Part shown: positions 26,980 through 35,969 of the stretch, one piece after another
Layout: every line of letters starts with the position of its first letter
How positions within the stretch are numbered: the stretch's first letter is position 1
NCBI RefSeq assembly: GCF_021088345.1
Contig: NZ_CP088156.1
Span: 5,518,001-5,582,000 of the forward strand
Origin: Bradyrhizobium ontarionense
GTDB lineage: Bacteria; Pseudomonadota; Alphaproteobacteria; Rhizobiales; Xanthobacteraceae
Reading direction: 5' to 3'
Length of the DNA: 64,000 bases
Position numbers and translations under genes: made by a program
The notes under the pieces: generated by a model
Told to the model about the DNA's origin: nothing
The model's input: the letters and a program-made list of their open reading frames with translations, nothing else
Databases searched by the model: none

Positions 26980-28068
26980 TCAGGGTCTCGGCCCGATATA
27001 GGCCGAGCTCGGCCGGATCAGGCGGCCGGTGCGCTGCTGCTCGCGGGCATGCGCGGTCCAGCCGGCGGCGCGCGCCACCGCGAAGATCGGCGTGAAGGCC
27101 TGGCGTGGAATCCGCAGCGCATCGAGCAGGATGGCGGTGAAGAACTCGACATTGGTGTCGAGCACGCGATCCGGATTCTTCTGCCGCAGCGCTGTGCGGA
27201 TATAGGCTTCCACCTCGCTCGCGAACGGCAGGTCAGCGCCACCGCCTGCCAGCCGCTCGATTGCGCTCTTGAGCACGTCGGCGCGCGGATCGCGCACGCG
27301 GTAGATGCGATGGCCGAAGCCCATCAGCCGCTCGCCGCGCGCCAGCGCCGCATCCACCCACGGCCTGATGTTGTCGCGCGTGCCGATCGCATTCAGCATC
27401 TCCAGCACCGGCTCCGGCGCGCCGCCATGCAGCGGCCCCGTCAGCGCGCAATAGCCGGCGGTGATCGCCGCAAACAAATCGGCCTGTGTCGATGCAACGA
27501 CACGCGCCGCAAAGGTCGAGGCGTTCATGCCGTGATCGCTGACCGTCACGAGGTAGGTGTCGAGTGCGGCCACCTCGCCGCGATCAGGCGTATCGCCGCG
27601 GACCATGCGCAGCGTATCGGCCGCGTGGCTGGTGTCAGGGTCGGGTGCGACCGGCTCGGATCCTCGGGCGCGCTGGACCAATGCTCCGGCAATGACCGGA
27701 CAGGCGCCCACGATGGCGGCTTCGTCGTCGAGCCCGGCTTCGGGACGCAGCGCCGCGATACCGGCGCGGAAGCCGTCGACGATCGTCAGGCCGGAGGTCG
27801 CAGCGAGCAGTTCGGGCAGCCGCGCAAAGGCGCGCTGGCGGGCGAGGCCGAGGCTGGCGCGAACCTCGGCTTCGCTGATGCTGCGCGTCGTGGCCGCGCT
27901 CCACAGCCGGGCTGTCACGCCTTCAAAGCCGCTGGCGGCGGCAAGATCAGCCACCCTGGCGCCGGCGATGATGAGCTCGCCCTGCTGGCCGTCGACGTGG
28001 CTGAGCACGGTCTCGGCGGCGGCAATGCCATCGAGGCCAACGGGGGTCTTGCCGAGGTGGACATTCAT
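26980..28068 (-). CDS. Citrate synthase-family protein (paralogue 1, catalytic Asp position is Glu)
   Basis: 362 residues of citrate/2-methylcitrate synthase fold. The catalytic histidine regions are GPLHGGAPEPVLEML and GFGHRIYRVRDPRADVL. At the position of the catalytic aspartate (NVDFYSG in E. coli GltA) the sequence reads NVEFFTAILLDALRIP, an Asp-to-Glu change. It starts MNVHLGKTPVGLDGIAAAETVLSHVDGQQGELIIAG, as in short type I citrate or methylcitrate synthases. The divergent neighbour is a paralogue with an HTH domain. Activity could be citrate or methylcitrate synthesis, or something altered. Confidence 0.85.
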   Translation of the reverse strand: MNVHLGKTPVGLDGIAAAETVLSHVDGQQGELIIAGARVADLAAASGFEGVTARLWSAATTRSISEAEVRASLGLARQRAFARLPELLAATSGLTIVDGFRAGIAALRPEAGLDDEAAIVGACPVIAGALVQRARGSEPVAPDPDTSHAADTLRMVRGDTPDRGEVAALDTYLVTVSDHGMNASTFAARVVASTQADLFAAITAGYCALTGPLHGGAPEPVLEMLNAIGTRDNIRPWVDAALARGERLMGFGHRIYRVRDPRADVLKSAIERLAGGGADLPFASEVEAYIRTALRQKNPDRVLDTNVEFFTAILLDALRIPRQAFTPIFAVARAAGWTAHAREQQRTGRLIRPSSAYIGPRP

Positions 28069-28124
28069 GGCGGGATCTCCTTCGCGTGAGGTGTCACACC
28101 GACAGGATCCGCCCGGTCGACAAC

Positions 28125-28151
28125 TTGATCAATCTTGATTAGGCTGATCAA
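28125..28151. promoter_or_regulatory. Candidate operator in the citrate synthase divergent gap: TTGATCA-N13-TGATCAA
   Basis: Inverted arms are at 28125-28131 and 28145-28151; the left one is part of the 8-bp palindrome TTGATCAA, and a third TTGATTA sits between them. The site ends 1 bp before the ATG of the HTH-citrate synthase and lies 57 bp upstream of the other. It is a natural autoregulatory target for the HTH domain. Confidence 0.5.
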
Positions 28152-28152
28152 T

Positions 28153-29376
28153 ATGAAAAAAGACAGTGGGCTTTACCTATCAGCTCGTGAAGCCTCGGCT
28201 GAGCTCGCGATCTCGCCGGCGACTCTCTACGCCTATGTCAGCCGCGGCCTGATCCGCTCCGAGCCGTCGCCGGATTCGCGCAGCCATCGCTACCGCGCTG
28301 AGGACATCAGGACCCTGAAGGAGCGGCGCGTGCCTGCTCCGGAGCCACGCGCCTTCCGCAGCTTCGATGCGGACCTGCCGGTGTTCGATTCCGCGGTGTC
28401 GACGATCACGGAAGCCGGTCCGATCTATCGCGGCGTCAATTGCGTCGATCTGGCCGAGCGGGACGCGCTGGAACATGCCGCAACCCTGTTGTGGGACGTG
28501 ACTGCCATCGATCCATTCGCGCCCGACAATCTTTCGCATGTCTCGGACGAGATGTGCCTGATCGCCGAGGCGGCGCACCGTGCGGCGCCGATCGACCGGG
28601 CCATCGCCGTGCTGGCGCTGGCGGCGAATGCGGATCCCGCCGCCTTCAATCGCGCCGTGGATGGCCGCGCACTGGTCGGCGCGCGCATCATCCGCCTCGT
28701 CGTCGCGACGATGCTGAACCAGCCACCGTCGGCCGAGCCGCTTCATGTGCAGGTCGCGCAGGCCTGGGCGCCCGACCATAAGCATGCCTCCGACCTGATC
28801 CGCCGCACCCTGGTGCTGCTGGCCGACCACGAGCTGAATGCCTCGACCTTCACCGTCCGCTGCGCCGCCTCGACCGGGCTCAGCCTCTACGATGCCGTCA
28901 TTGCCGGGCTGGCCGCGCTGAAAGGACCGCAGCATGGCGGCGCCGGCGTGCTGGCGTCGCAGCTGGTGAAAACCCTCGTCGACCGCGACGTCGCGCCGCT
29001 GATCCGGGAACGGGTGGCCCTCGGCGAGCGCTTCGCCGGGTTCGGCCATGGCATCTACAGGCGCGGCGACCCGCGCGCGATCTCGCTGCTGGACGCGCTG
29101 ACGCGGGCAGGCGCGCCGCGAAAATTCACCCGCGAGGTGCCCGAACGGATCGCGGAAGCGACCGGCGAGTTCGTGAACATCGATTATGCGCTCGCCGTCC
29201 TGGCGCACAGCCTGCGGCTGCCATCCGGCAGCGAGCTGGCGCTGTTCGCGATGTCGCGCTGCGTCGGCTGGATCGCCCATGCCTGCGAGCAGCTGCAGCA
29301 TGGCCGCCTGATCCGCCCACGCGCCCGCTACACCGGCCCGTCGCCAGGCCGTGGCGCTTTGCTGGACGCGCTATAG
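28153..29376 (+). CDS. Citrate synthase-family protein with N-terminal HTH domain
   Basis: 407 residues from MKKDSG. Residues 5-60 form a MerR/excisionase-like helix-turn-helix (YLSAREASAELAISPATLYAYVSRGLIRSEPSPDSRSHRYRAEDIRTLKERR). The rest is a citrate synthase fold with AALKGPQHGGAGVLA, GFGHGIYRRGDPRAI and NIDYALAVLAHSLRLP, so the catalytic aspartate is kept. HxLNASTFxxRxxAST is shared with the divergent paralogue. Such fusions suggest a metabolic enzyme that also binds DNA, or an enzyme turned regulator. The ATG at 28153 abuts an inverted repeat; the frame is open to 28135 but the shorter start is better protein. Confidence 0.85.
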   Translation: MKKDSGLYLSAREASAELAISPATLYAYVSRGLIRSEPSPDSRSHRYRAEDIRTLKERRVPAPEPRAFRSFDADLPVFDSAVSTITEAGPIYRGVNCVDLAERDALEHAATLLWDVTAIDPFAPDNLSHVSDEMCLIAEAAHRAAPIDRAIAVLALAANADPAAFNRAVDGRALVGARIIRLVVATMLNQPPSAEPLHVQVAQAWAPDHKHASDLIRRTLVLLADHELNASTFTVRCAASTGLSLYDAVIAGLAALKGPQHGGAGVLASQLVKTLVDRDVAPLIRERVALGERFAGFGHGIYRRGDPRAISLLDALTRAGAPRKFTREVPERIAEATGEFVNIDYALAVLAHSLRLPSGSELALFAMSRCVGWIAHACEQLQHGRLIRPRARYTGPSPGRGALLDAL

Positions 29377-29389
29377 CTGTGTTGGGGGG

Positions 29390-30046
29390 CTAATCGGCCG
29401 CGCCAGCCGCCAGCTGGGTCTCGCGCCGCTTCCGCACCATGCGCAGGATCAGCCAGACCAGCACGGTGCCGGCGACCACCGCCAGGATCCAGGTGTGCTT
29501 GGCGATATGGCTGTGATGAGGAATGCTGCCGTAGCGGTGCAGCAGTTGCACCGCAAACACGCCGGGCAGGACATGGGCGCAGGCCCACAGCGCGATGGCC
29601 GGGATGTTCACGGCGTAGAAGCGGACCGGCGGGATGTCGAGCGCGCCCGCCGTGATCGGCACGACGGCGCGGATCGGGGCTACGAAGCGGGCGAAGAAGA
29701 TCGCCAGCGTGCCGAAGCGGTGGAAGAACGCTTCGCTCTGCGCCACCAGACGCGGATAGTTTGAGAACGGCCAGGTCGTGAGGATTTCGCGCTGGCTGCG
29801 ATGTCCGATCCAGAACGCGCCGCCGTCCCCGAGCATAGCACCCAGAATGGCCGCGACCAGCACCCATTGCAGCTGCAACTCGCCGCCCGGAATGAGCGCG
29901 CTCAGCGCCAGGATGATGGTCGTCCCCGGGATCACCGATCCGATGATCGGGACCGCCTCCAGCAGCGCGGCCAGAAACAGGGTGAGATAGGCCAGCCCCG
30001 CGTGCGCCGCGACGAAGGCAATGAGGGGGTCGAGCAGATGGGCCAC
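29390..30046 (-). CDS. DedA-family membrane protein
   Basis: 218 residues from a GTG at 30046, chosen because AGGAA lies about 5 nt upstream and the frame above it is not protein-like. The SNARE-associated/DedA domain is seen in LEAVPIIGSVIPGTTIILALSALIPGGELQLQWVLVAAILGAMLGDGGAFWIGHR, then FFHRFGTLAIFFARFVAPIRAVVPITAGALDIPPVRFY, including the FxRFVAPIR motif with conserved arginines. Members are half-size lipid transporters or scramblases required for membrane homeostasis. Its stop lies 13 bp beyond the citrate synthase stop, convergent. No link to the surrounding cobalamin genes is apparent. Confidence 0.9.
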   Translation of the reverse strand: MAHLLDPLIAFVAAHAGLAYLTLFLAALLEAVPIIGSVIPGTTIILALSALIPGGELQLQWVLVAAILGAMLGDGGAFWIGHRSQREILTTWPFSNYPRLVAQSEAFFHRFGTLAIFFARFVAPIRAVVPITAGALDIPPVRFYAVNIPAIALWACAHVLPGVFAVQLLHRYGSIPHHSHIAKHTWILAVVAGTVLVWLILRMVRKRRETQLAAGAAD

Positions 30047-30342
30047 GCGGTTCCTGCGGTTGAAAAGGTGAGCAACGAGCTTGTCGATAAGTAAGAACCC
30101 CGGCCCGGAGTGCCATGTCGGGAAGCTTGAGCAGCTCCGGTGGGGCGAAAAGGTGGCGGGATTCGCAGGGCAGCCTTTCAAAAACGGCTGCTCATGCCTA
30201 TCTCGATGATATAACAACGGAACTTTGATTAAGGCTTAGGCTTCTGCCCGCGCGTGCTCTCTGCTAGGCTACCGCTCAAGCCCTTCAACCGCAGCCAAAC
30301 ATGAAATCTGGTTTCGGGAATGCCCGTGACCTCGGAGGATGA

Positions 30343-31341
30343 ATGACGACCGCCGCTACGACCAATGCGCAGGAGATCGCCGGTGTGCCCGACATGAAGG
30401 TGTCGGTTCGTCAGGTGTTCGGGATCGACAGCGACCTTGAGGTGCCGGCCTTTTCCGCAAGCGACCCGCATGTTCCTGAAGTGGACGCCGACTACCGCTT
30501 CGACCGCGCCACCACGCTTGCGATCCTGGCCGGCTTCGCCAAGAACCGGCGCGTGATGGTCACTGGGTACCATGGTACCGGCAAATCCACCCATATCGAG
30601 CAGGTCGCGGCACGCCTGAACTGGCCCTGCGTGCGGGTCAACCTCGACAGCCATATCAGCCGTATCGACCTCGTCGGCAAGGACGCCATCGTGGTCAGGG
30701 ACGGCAAGCAGGTGACCGAGTTCCGCGACGGCATCCTGCCCTGGGCTCTGCAGCACAATGTGGCGCTGGTGTTCGACGAATACGATGCCGGCCGTCCCGA
30801 CGTGATGTTCGTGATCCAGCGCGTGCTCGAGGTCTCGGGCCGGCTGACCCTGCTCGACCAGAACAAGGTCATCAAGCCGCACCCGGCGTTCCGCCTGTTC
30901 GCCACCGCCAACACGATCGGCCTCGGCGACACCTCCGGCCTCTATCACGGCACGCAGCAGATCAACCAGGGCCAGATGGACCGCTGGTCGATCGTCACGA
31001 CGCTCAACTATCTCGCGCACGACGAGGAGGTCGAGATCGTGTTGGCCAAGGCCAAGCACTATCGGAACGCGCAGGGCCGCGACACCGTCAACAAGATGGT
31101 GCGGCTGGCGGATCTGACGCGCAACGCATTCGCCAACGGCGATCTGTCGACGGTGATGAGCCCGCGCACGGTGATCACCTGGGCCGAGAATTCGGAGATC
31201 TTCGGTGACGTCGGCTTTGCCTTCCGCGTCACCTTCCTCAACAAGTGCGACGAGCTGGAGCGTCCGCTGGTCGCGGAGTTCTATCAGCGCTGCTTCAACG
31301 CAGAGCTGCCGGAATCCGCCGTCAACGTGGTGCTGTCCTAG
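30343..31341 (+). CDS. cobS: Cobaltochelatase subunit CobS
   Basis: A 332-residue AAA+ ATPase subunit of the aerobic (oxygen-dependent pathway) cobaltochelatase that inserts Co2+ into hydrogenobyrinate a,c-diamide with CobN and CobT. Walker [10 protein letters not shown] is at residues 75-83, Walker [10 protein letters not shown] near 143-150, and sensor residues in [13 protein letters not shown]. The N-terminal stretch [39 protein letters not shown] is typical of CobS. cobT follows after 159 bp. CobN is not in the window. Confidence 0.96.
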   Translation: MTTAATTNAQEIAGVPDMKVSVRQVFGIDSDLEVPAFSASDPHVPEVDADYRFDRATTLAILAGFAKNRRVMVTGYHGTGKSTHIEQVAARLNWPCVRVNLDSHISRIDLVGKDAIVVRDGKQVTEFRDGILPWALQHNVALVFDEYDAGRPDVMFVIQRVLEVSGRLTLLDQNKVIKPHPAFRLFATANTIGLGDTSGLYHGTQQINQGQMDRWSIVTTLNYLAHDEEVEIVLAKAKHYRNAQGRDTVNKMVRLADLTRNAFANGDLSTVMSPRTVITWAENSEIFGDVGFAFRVTFLNKCDELERPLVAEFYQRCFNAELPESAVNVVLS

Positions 31342-31454
31342 ACCGCGGGGCGTCGTCCTGGCCTTGTGCGCAATTGCGCACTGGCGCCCGGCCCGATACG
31401 CCGCGCCCCGTCGGGTCACGTGGGAAACACGAGTGCCAACTAATGAACGCCGGT

Positions 31455-31487
31455 GGTTATGGGTCCCGGCGTTCGCCGGGACGACAG
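31455..31487. repeat. 33-bp palindromic repeat (GTCGTCCCGG family, partial copy) just upstream of cobT
   Basis: These bases are the exact reverse complement of 1246-1278. They contain the hairpin GTCCCGGCG/CGCCGGGAC. The repeat ends 13 bp before the cobT ATG at 31501, leaving only a short spacer for the ribosome site. It may modulate expression of cobT relative to cobS. Confidence 0.85.
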
Positions 31488-31500
31488 CCGCAGGGATCAG

Positions 31501-33402
31501 ATGACCACATCCAACAGCAAACTCCGGCAAGGACCCAAGGAAGCCCCGACCGAGCCGTTCAAGCGCTCGGTGACGGGGTGCCTGCGCGCGATCGCGAAGG
31601 CGCCTGAGCTCGAAGTGTCCTTCGCGGCCGAACGGCCCGGCCTTGCGCCGGGCAAGGCGCGGCTGCCGGAACCGCCGCGCAAGATGACCAAGCGCGACGC
31701 CGCCATCGTGCGCGGCCATGCCGATTCGATTGCGCTGAAGCTCGCCTGCCATGACCCCAAGATTCATCGCAAGCTGACCCCGGGCAATCCGCAGGCCCGC
31801 GGCGTGTTCGACGCGGTGGAGCAGGCGCGCGTCGAGGCCATCGGCGCGCAGCGCATGGCGGGCGTCGCCAAGAACCTCACGGCGATGCTCGATGATCACT
31901 TCCATCGCGGCAAATACGACGAGATCACCGACCGCGCCGACGCACCATTGGCGGACGCGCTGGCCATGATGGTCCGCGAGCGCCTCACCGGCATGGCGCC
32001 GCCGAATGCCGCGCGCAAGCTGGTCGATCTGTGGCGGCCGATTCTGGAAGACAGGATCGGCTCGCGGCTCGATGAGCTCAGCCGCTTCACCGAGGATCAG
32101 GCCAGGTTCGGCGATCTCGTCCATGACCTCCTGTCCGCGCTCGACCTGGGTGACGAGCGCAACGCCGATTCGGAAGAGGACGAGGACCAGGACGACAACC
32201 GCGACGGCGACAACGAACAGTCCGGCGCGGAAGGATCGCCCGACTCCGACGCCGCGCAGGAGATGAGCGCCGACCAGGCGCAGACCACGTCGGACGAGAT
32301 GTCCGAGAGCGCGATGGAGGCGGCGCAGGCGTCGGCCTCCGACACGCTCGACGACGGCGAGCTGGGCGACGATGAGACCCCGGGCGAAGCGACGCGTCCG
32401 AACCGCGGCGGTGCCAATGAGCCGCGCGGACCCGAATATCATGCCTTCGCGCCCAAGTTCGACGAGATCATCGCGGCCGAGGATCTGTGCGATCACGACG
32501 AGCTCGAGCGTCTGCGCTCGTATCTCGACAAGCAACTTGCGCATCTGCAGGGCATCGTGGCGCGGCTTGCCAACCGGCTGCAGCGCCGGCTGATGGCGCA
32601 GCAGAACCGCGCCTGGGAGTTCGACCTCGAGGAAGGCGTTCTCGATCCGGCGCGACTGTCGCGCGTCGTGATCGATCCCTATCAGCCGCTGTCGTTCATG
32701 CGTGAGAAGGATGCGACCTTCCGCGACACCGTGGTGACCTTGCTGCTCGACAATTCCGGCTCGATGCGCGGGCGTCCGATCACGGTCGCCGCGACCTGTG
32801 CCGACATTCTCGCGCGAACGCTGGAGCGCTGCGGGGTCAAGGTCGAGATCCTCGGCTTCACGACGCGCGCCTGGAAGGGCGGTCAGTCCCGCGAGGCGTG
32901 GCTCGCAGCCGGCAAGCCGGCCAATCCGGGCCGCCTCAACGACCTCAGGCATATCATCTACAAGGCGGCCGACGCACCGTGGCGGCGCGCGCGCAAGAAT
33001 CTCGGCCTGATGATGCGCGAGGGTCTGCTGAAGGAGAACATCGACGGCGAGGCGCTGGACTGGGCGCACAAGCGGCTGCTCGGCCGGCCCGAGCAGCGCA
33101 AGATCCTGATGATGATCTCGGACGGCGCGCCGGTCGACGATTCCACATTGTCGGTCAATCCGGGCAACTATCTCGAGCGCCATCTGCGCCACATCATCGA
33201 GGAGATCGAGACCCGCTCGCCGGTCGAGCTGATCGCGATCGGCATCGGTCACGACGTCACGCGCTACTATCGCCGTGCGGTCACCATCGTCGACGCCGAG
33301 GAGCTCGGCGGCGCCATCACCGAGAAGCTCGCCGAATTGTTCACGGAGACCCAAGCGGCGCCGCAGCCTGCGCGGGGGCAGAAACGCAAGCTGCATTCGT
33401 AG
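31501..33402 (+). CDS. cobT: Cobaltochelatase subunit CobT
   Basis: 633 residues from [11 protein letters not shown]; frames open upstream run through the palindromic repeat and are ignored. CobT is the MIDAS-bearing partner of CobS. An N-terminal helical region (to about 220) is followed by a very acidic Asp/Glu-rich linker (about 220-300, [20 protein letters not shown]). A von Willebrand A domain follows, with the MIDAS motif DNSGSM at 417-422, [13 protein letters not shown] and [14 protein letters not shown]. The protein forms the CobST hexameric complex that acts with CobN. The order cobS-cobT-phytase-like gene is usual in Rhizobiales. Confidence 0.96.
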   Translation: MTTSNSKLRQGPKEAPTEPFKRSVTGCLRAIAKAPELEVSFAAERPGLAPGKARLPEPPRKMTKRDAAIVRGHADSIALKLACHDPKIHRKLTPGNPQARGVFDAVEQARVEAIGAQRMAGVAKNLTAMLDDHFHRGKYDEITDRADAPLADALAMMVRERLTGMAPPNAARKLVDLWRPILEDRIGSRLDELSRFTEDQARFGDLVHDLLSALDLGDERNADSEEDEDQDDNRDGDNEQSGAEGSPDSDAAQEMSADQAQTTSDEMSESAMEAAQASASDTLDDGELGDDETPGEATRPNRGGANEPRGPEYHAFAPKFDEIIAAEDLCDHDELERLRSYLDKQLAHLQGIVARLANRLQRRLMAQQNRAWEFDLEEGVLDPARLSRVVIDPYQPLSFMREKDATFRDTVVTLLLDNSGSMRGRPITVAATCADILARTLERCGVKVEILGFTTRAWKGGQSREAWLAAGKPANPGRLNDLRHIIYKAADAPWRRARKNLGLMMREGLLKENIDGEALDWAHKRLLGRPEQRKILMMISDGAPVDDSTLSVNPGNYLERHLRHIIEEIETRSPVELIAIGIGHDVTRYYRRAVTIVDAEELGGAITEKLAELFTETQAAPQPARGQKRKLHS

Positions 33403-33459
33403 CGAAGTCTCGCGGGCGCCGCGCGGAGCAGGGGCGGCCGGCGGGAAGGGGCCGCACAG

Positions 33460-34536
33460 ATGGTGCCAAATGCGAACTCCGGCCGCCGGCGCTTTCTTGC
33501 GCTGGCCATCGGCGGAGTTTCAGCGTTCGCCTGCTCCAGGACCGCTCGCGCCCAACTGGCGCCGACGCCCGTCCGGAACCGCGCTGCCACCGATGAGCAT
33601 TCCGTCACATCAGCGGTCAGGCTCGAGGTCAGGGCGCGGCCGTTGCCGTCCTTCGATCTGCGCGACCGCTCGCATGTCAGGTTCGGCCGGCTGGAGTATC
33701 GCAGCGGGCTCGCTCTGACCTCGTCCTATCCCGGCTTCGGCGGGCTGTCGGGCATCCGGCTCGATGCCCGGGGCGACCGCTTCCTTGCGATCAGCGACAA
33801 GGGCGGCTGGTTCACCGGCCGCATCGCCTATTCCGGCCGCGAGATGGTGGGGCTCGCCGATGTCGAGGCGGCACCGCTGCTCGGGCCAGATGGGCGGCCG
33901 ATCACCGCCCGTGGCTGGTACGATTCCGAATCCATCGCGCGCGACGGCGACATCGTCTATGTCGGCCTCGAACGCGTCAACCAGCTGCTGCGCTACGACT
34001 TCGCCAAGGGCGGGACCGGCGCGCGCAGCGAGATCGTGCCGCTGCCGCCGGCCGCCAAGCGGCTGCCCAACAACAAGGGGCTCGAAGCGCTGGTGTTCGT
34101 GCCGAAGGGCCTGCCGCTCGCCGGCACCTTGATCGCGATGTCCGAGCGCGGCCTGGATGCCAACGGCAACCTGCTCGCGTTCCTGATCGGTGGTCCGTCT
34201 GCAGGGCAGTTCAGCATCCGCCGCAGCAACGATTTCGACGTCAGCGATGCCGTGCTGCTGCCATCCGGAGACCTGCTGGTGCTGGAACGGAAATTCTCTC
34301 TGTTCAACGGCGTCGGCATCAGGATTCGCCGCCTGGCGCTCGCGGAGATCGCGCCCGACGCGTTGGTCGATGGTCCCGAGATCTTTGCCGCCGACCTGGG
34401 TCAGGAGATCGACAATCTCGAAGGCATCGATGCCCACGTCACGCCCGAGGGCGAGACCGTGCTGACCTTGGTGTCGGACGACAATTTCTCGCTGATCCAG
34501 CGCACCCTGCTGCTGCAGTTCACGTTGGTCAATTGA
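33460..34536 (+). CDS. Tat-exported esterase-like protein of the phytase-like family
   Basis: 358 residues. The start MVPNANSGRRRFLALAIGGVSAFACSRTARA has a twin-arginine motif (RRRFLA) and a hydrophobic core ending in ARA, so folded export to the periplasm is likely. The body is a beta-propeller of the esterase-like-activity-of-phytase family: YPGFGGLSGIRLDARGDRFLAISDKGGW, WYDSESIARDGDIVYVGLERVNQLLRYDF, NKGLEALVFVPKG and GQEIDNLEGIDAHVTPEGETVLTLVSDDNF, with repeated D-x-E/G metal-type loops. The substrate is not known; the family has been linked to phosphoester hydrolysis. It sits 57 bp after cobT. Confidence 0.85.
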   Translation: MVPNANSGRRRFLALAIGGVSAFACSRTARAQLAPTPVRNRAATDEHSVTSAVRLEVRARPLPSFDLRDRSHVRFGRLEYRSGLALTSSYPGFGGLSGIRLDARGDRFLAISDKGGWFTGRIAYSGREMVGLADVEAAPLLGPDGRPITARGWYDSESIARDGDIVYVGLERVNQLLRYDFAKGGTGARSEIVPLPPAAKRLPNNKGLEALVFVPKGLPLAGTLIAMSERGLDANGNLLAFLIGGPSAGQFSIRRSNDFDVSDAVLLPSGDLLVLERKFSLFNGVGIRIRRLALAEIAPDALVDGPEIFAADLGQEIDNLEGIDAHVTPEGETVLTLVSDDNFSLIQRTLLLQFTLVN

Positions 34537-34642
34537 GCCGCAGCATCGCTGCCGCGGTTGCGTTGACCACGGCCCATCGATGGTCGACACTTGCGGACAT
34601 CCGATCATCATGATCAACGCCGCCCCAGCCCGGAACATTCGC

Positions 34643-35755
34643 ATGAGCGCCCTGTTTACTTCGATCAAGCTGCGCAGTCTCGAACTGGCCAATCGCATCG
34701 TGGTTTCGCCGATGTGCCAGTACTCGGCCGACAATGGTGCCGCCAATGACTGGCATTTCACCCACATCAACACCCTGGCGCTGTCCGGTACCGCGATGTT
34801 CTGTATCGAGGCGACGCATGTGGAACCAATCGGCCGCATCACGCCCGGTTGTCTCGGCCTGTGGGACGACGCGACCGAAGCGGCGCTGAAGCCGATCCTG
34901 GCCTCGGTCCGCAAACATTCGAAGGCCGCCGTCGCGATGCAGCTCGCACATGCCGGCCGCAAGGGATCGAGCCATCGGCCATGGGACGGCGGTCAGCAGA
35001 TCCAGCTGGAGCAAGGCGGATGGGAGGCGGTCGCGCCCTCAGCCGTCCCGCAAAAGGAAGGCGAAGTGCCGCCACGGCCTCTCGACCCCGCGGGGCTCGC
35101 GCGCATCCGCGACGCCTTCGTCGATGCGGCTCAGCGCGCCAACAGGCTCGGCATCGATGCACTCGAACTGCACGGTGCGCACGGCTATCTGCTGCATCAA
35201 TTCCTCTCGCCGCTCGCGAACCATCGCACGGATGAATATGGCGGCACGCTCGCGAACCGCATGCGCTTTCCGCTCGAAGTGTTCGACGCAGTCCGCGCAG
35301 TCTTCCCGGCTGACAAGCCGGTGGGCGTGCGCGTCTCCGCAACTGATTGGGTCGACGGCGGCTGGGATCTCGCGCAGACCATCGCCTTTGCCCAGGAACT
35401 CAAGCGCCGCGGCGTTGACTGGATCGACGTGTCCTCGGGCGGCGTTTCGCCGTTGCAGAAGATCCAGCTCGGACCGGGCTACCAGGTGCCGTTCGCGCAG
35501 GCGGTGAAGGAAGCGACGGGCATTCCGACCATTGCGGTCGGCCTGATCACGGAGGCCCAGCAAGCCGAAGAGATCGTCGCCTCCGGGAAAGCCGACATGG
35601 TCGCGTTGGCGCGCGGCATGCTCTACGACCCGCGCTGGGGGTGGCATGCGGCCGCCGCGCTCGGCGGCCAGGTCGCCGCGCCTCCGCAATATTGGCGCTC
35701 GCAGCCGTCGTCGCAGAAGGAGCTGTTCGGCAGGACAACGTTCGGAGGGCGTTGA
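34643..35755 (+). CDS. Old yellow enzyme-family NADH:flavin oxidoreductase (YqjM / xenobiotic reductase-like)
   Basis: A 370-residue FMN TIM-barrel enzyme reducing activated C=C bonds of enones, nitro compounds or similar. Family markers are SPMCQYSADNGAANDWHFTHINTLAL (including the redox-tuning cysteine of the YqjM class), LAHAGRKGS, DALELHGAHGYLLHQFLSPLANHRTDEYGG, GVRVSATDWVDGGWD and the FMN-phosphate site IPTIAVGLITEAQQAEEI plus MVALARGMLYDPRW. The start MSALFTSIKLRSLE is standard; an extra 21 residues upstream are not. It is 214 bp before an LLM-class enzyme on the same strand. Confidence 0.93.
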   Translation: MSALFTSIKLRSLELANRIVVSPMCQYSADNGAANDWHFTHINTLALSGTAMFCIEATHVEPIGRITPGCLGLWDDATEAALKPILASVRKHSKAAVAMQLAHAGRKGSSHRPWDGGQQIQLEQGGWEAVAPSAVPQKEGEVPPRPLDPAGLARIRDAFVDAAQRANRLGIDALELHGAHGYLLHQFLSPLANHRTDEYGGTLANRMRFPLEVFDAVRAVFPADKPVGVRVSATDWVDGGWDLAQTIAFAQELKRRGVDWIDVSSGGVSPLQKIQLGPGYQVPFAQAVKEATGIPTIAVGLITEAQQAEEIVASGKADMVALARGMLYDPRWGWHAAAALGGQVAAPPQYWRSQPSSQKELFGRTTFGGR

Positions 35756-35847
35756 GCAGCATCTCGTCGCAATGCAGGCGCATTCTGCGCGATCGCGCCT
35801 GCGACATTATTCCGCCAGCGACACAGCCGATGGTTGTCGCTGTCCTA

Positions 35848-35864
35848 CGAAGTGCTACACTTCG
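35848..35864. promoter_or_regulatory. Inverted repeat CGAAGTG-CTA-CACTTCG upstream of the LLM gene
   Basis: Perfect 7-bp arms with a 3-bp centre, about 105 bp upstream of the next ORF. It could be a dimeric repressor site or a weak stem; there is no T-run. Nothing else is recognised in the 214-bp gap. Confidence 0.35.
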
Positions 35865-35969
35865 CAGACCACGTGCGGCGCTGCCGACTCGTCTGGTCGT
35901 GTTTCGTCTCGCGTGACGATGAGCGCATCGCAAAGATGCGCCGCAATACAAACGCGAGAGGAAAGCGCC

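Noticed and set aside
30229..33396. A minus-strand open frame of about 1055 codons opposite cobS and cobT
   Set aside because: The translation is Arg/Gly/His-rich with no domain, while the opposite strand encodes unmistakable CobS and CobT.
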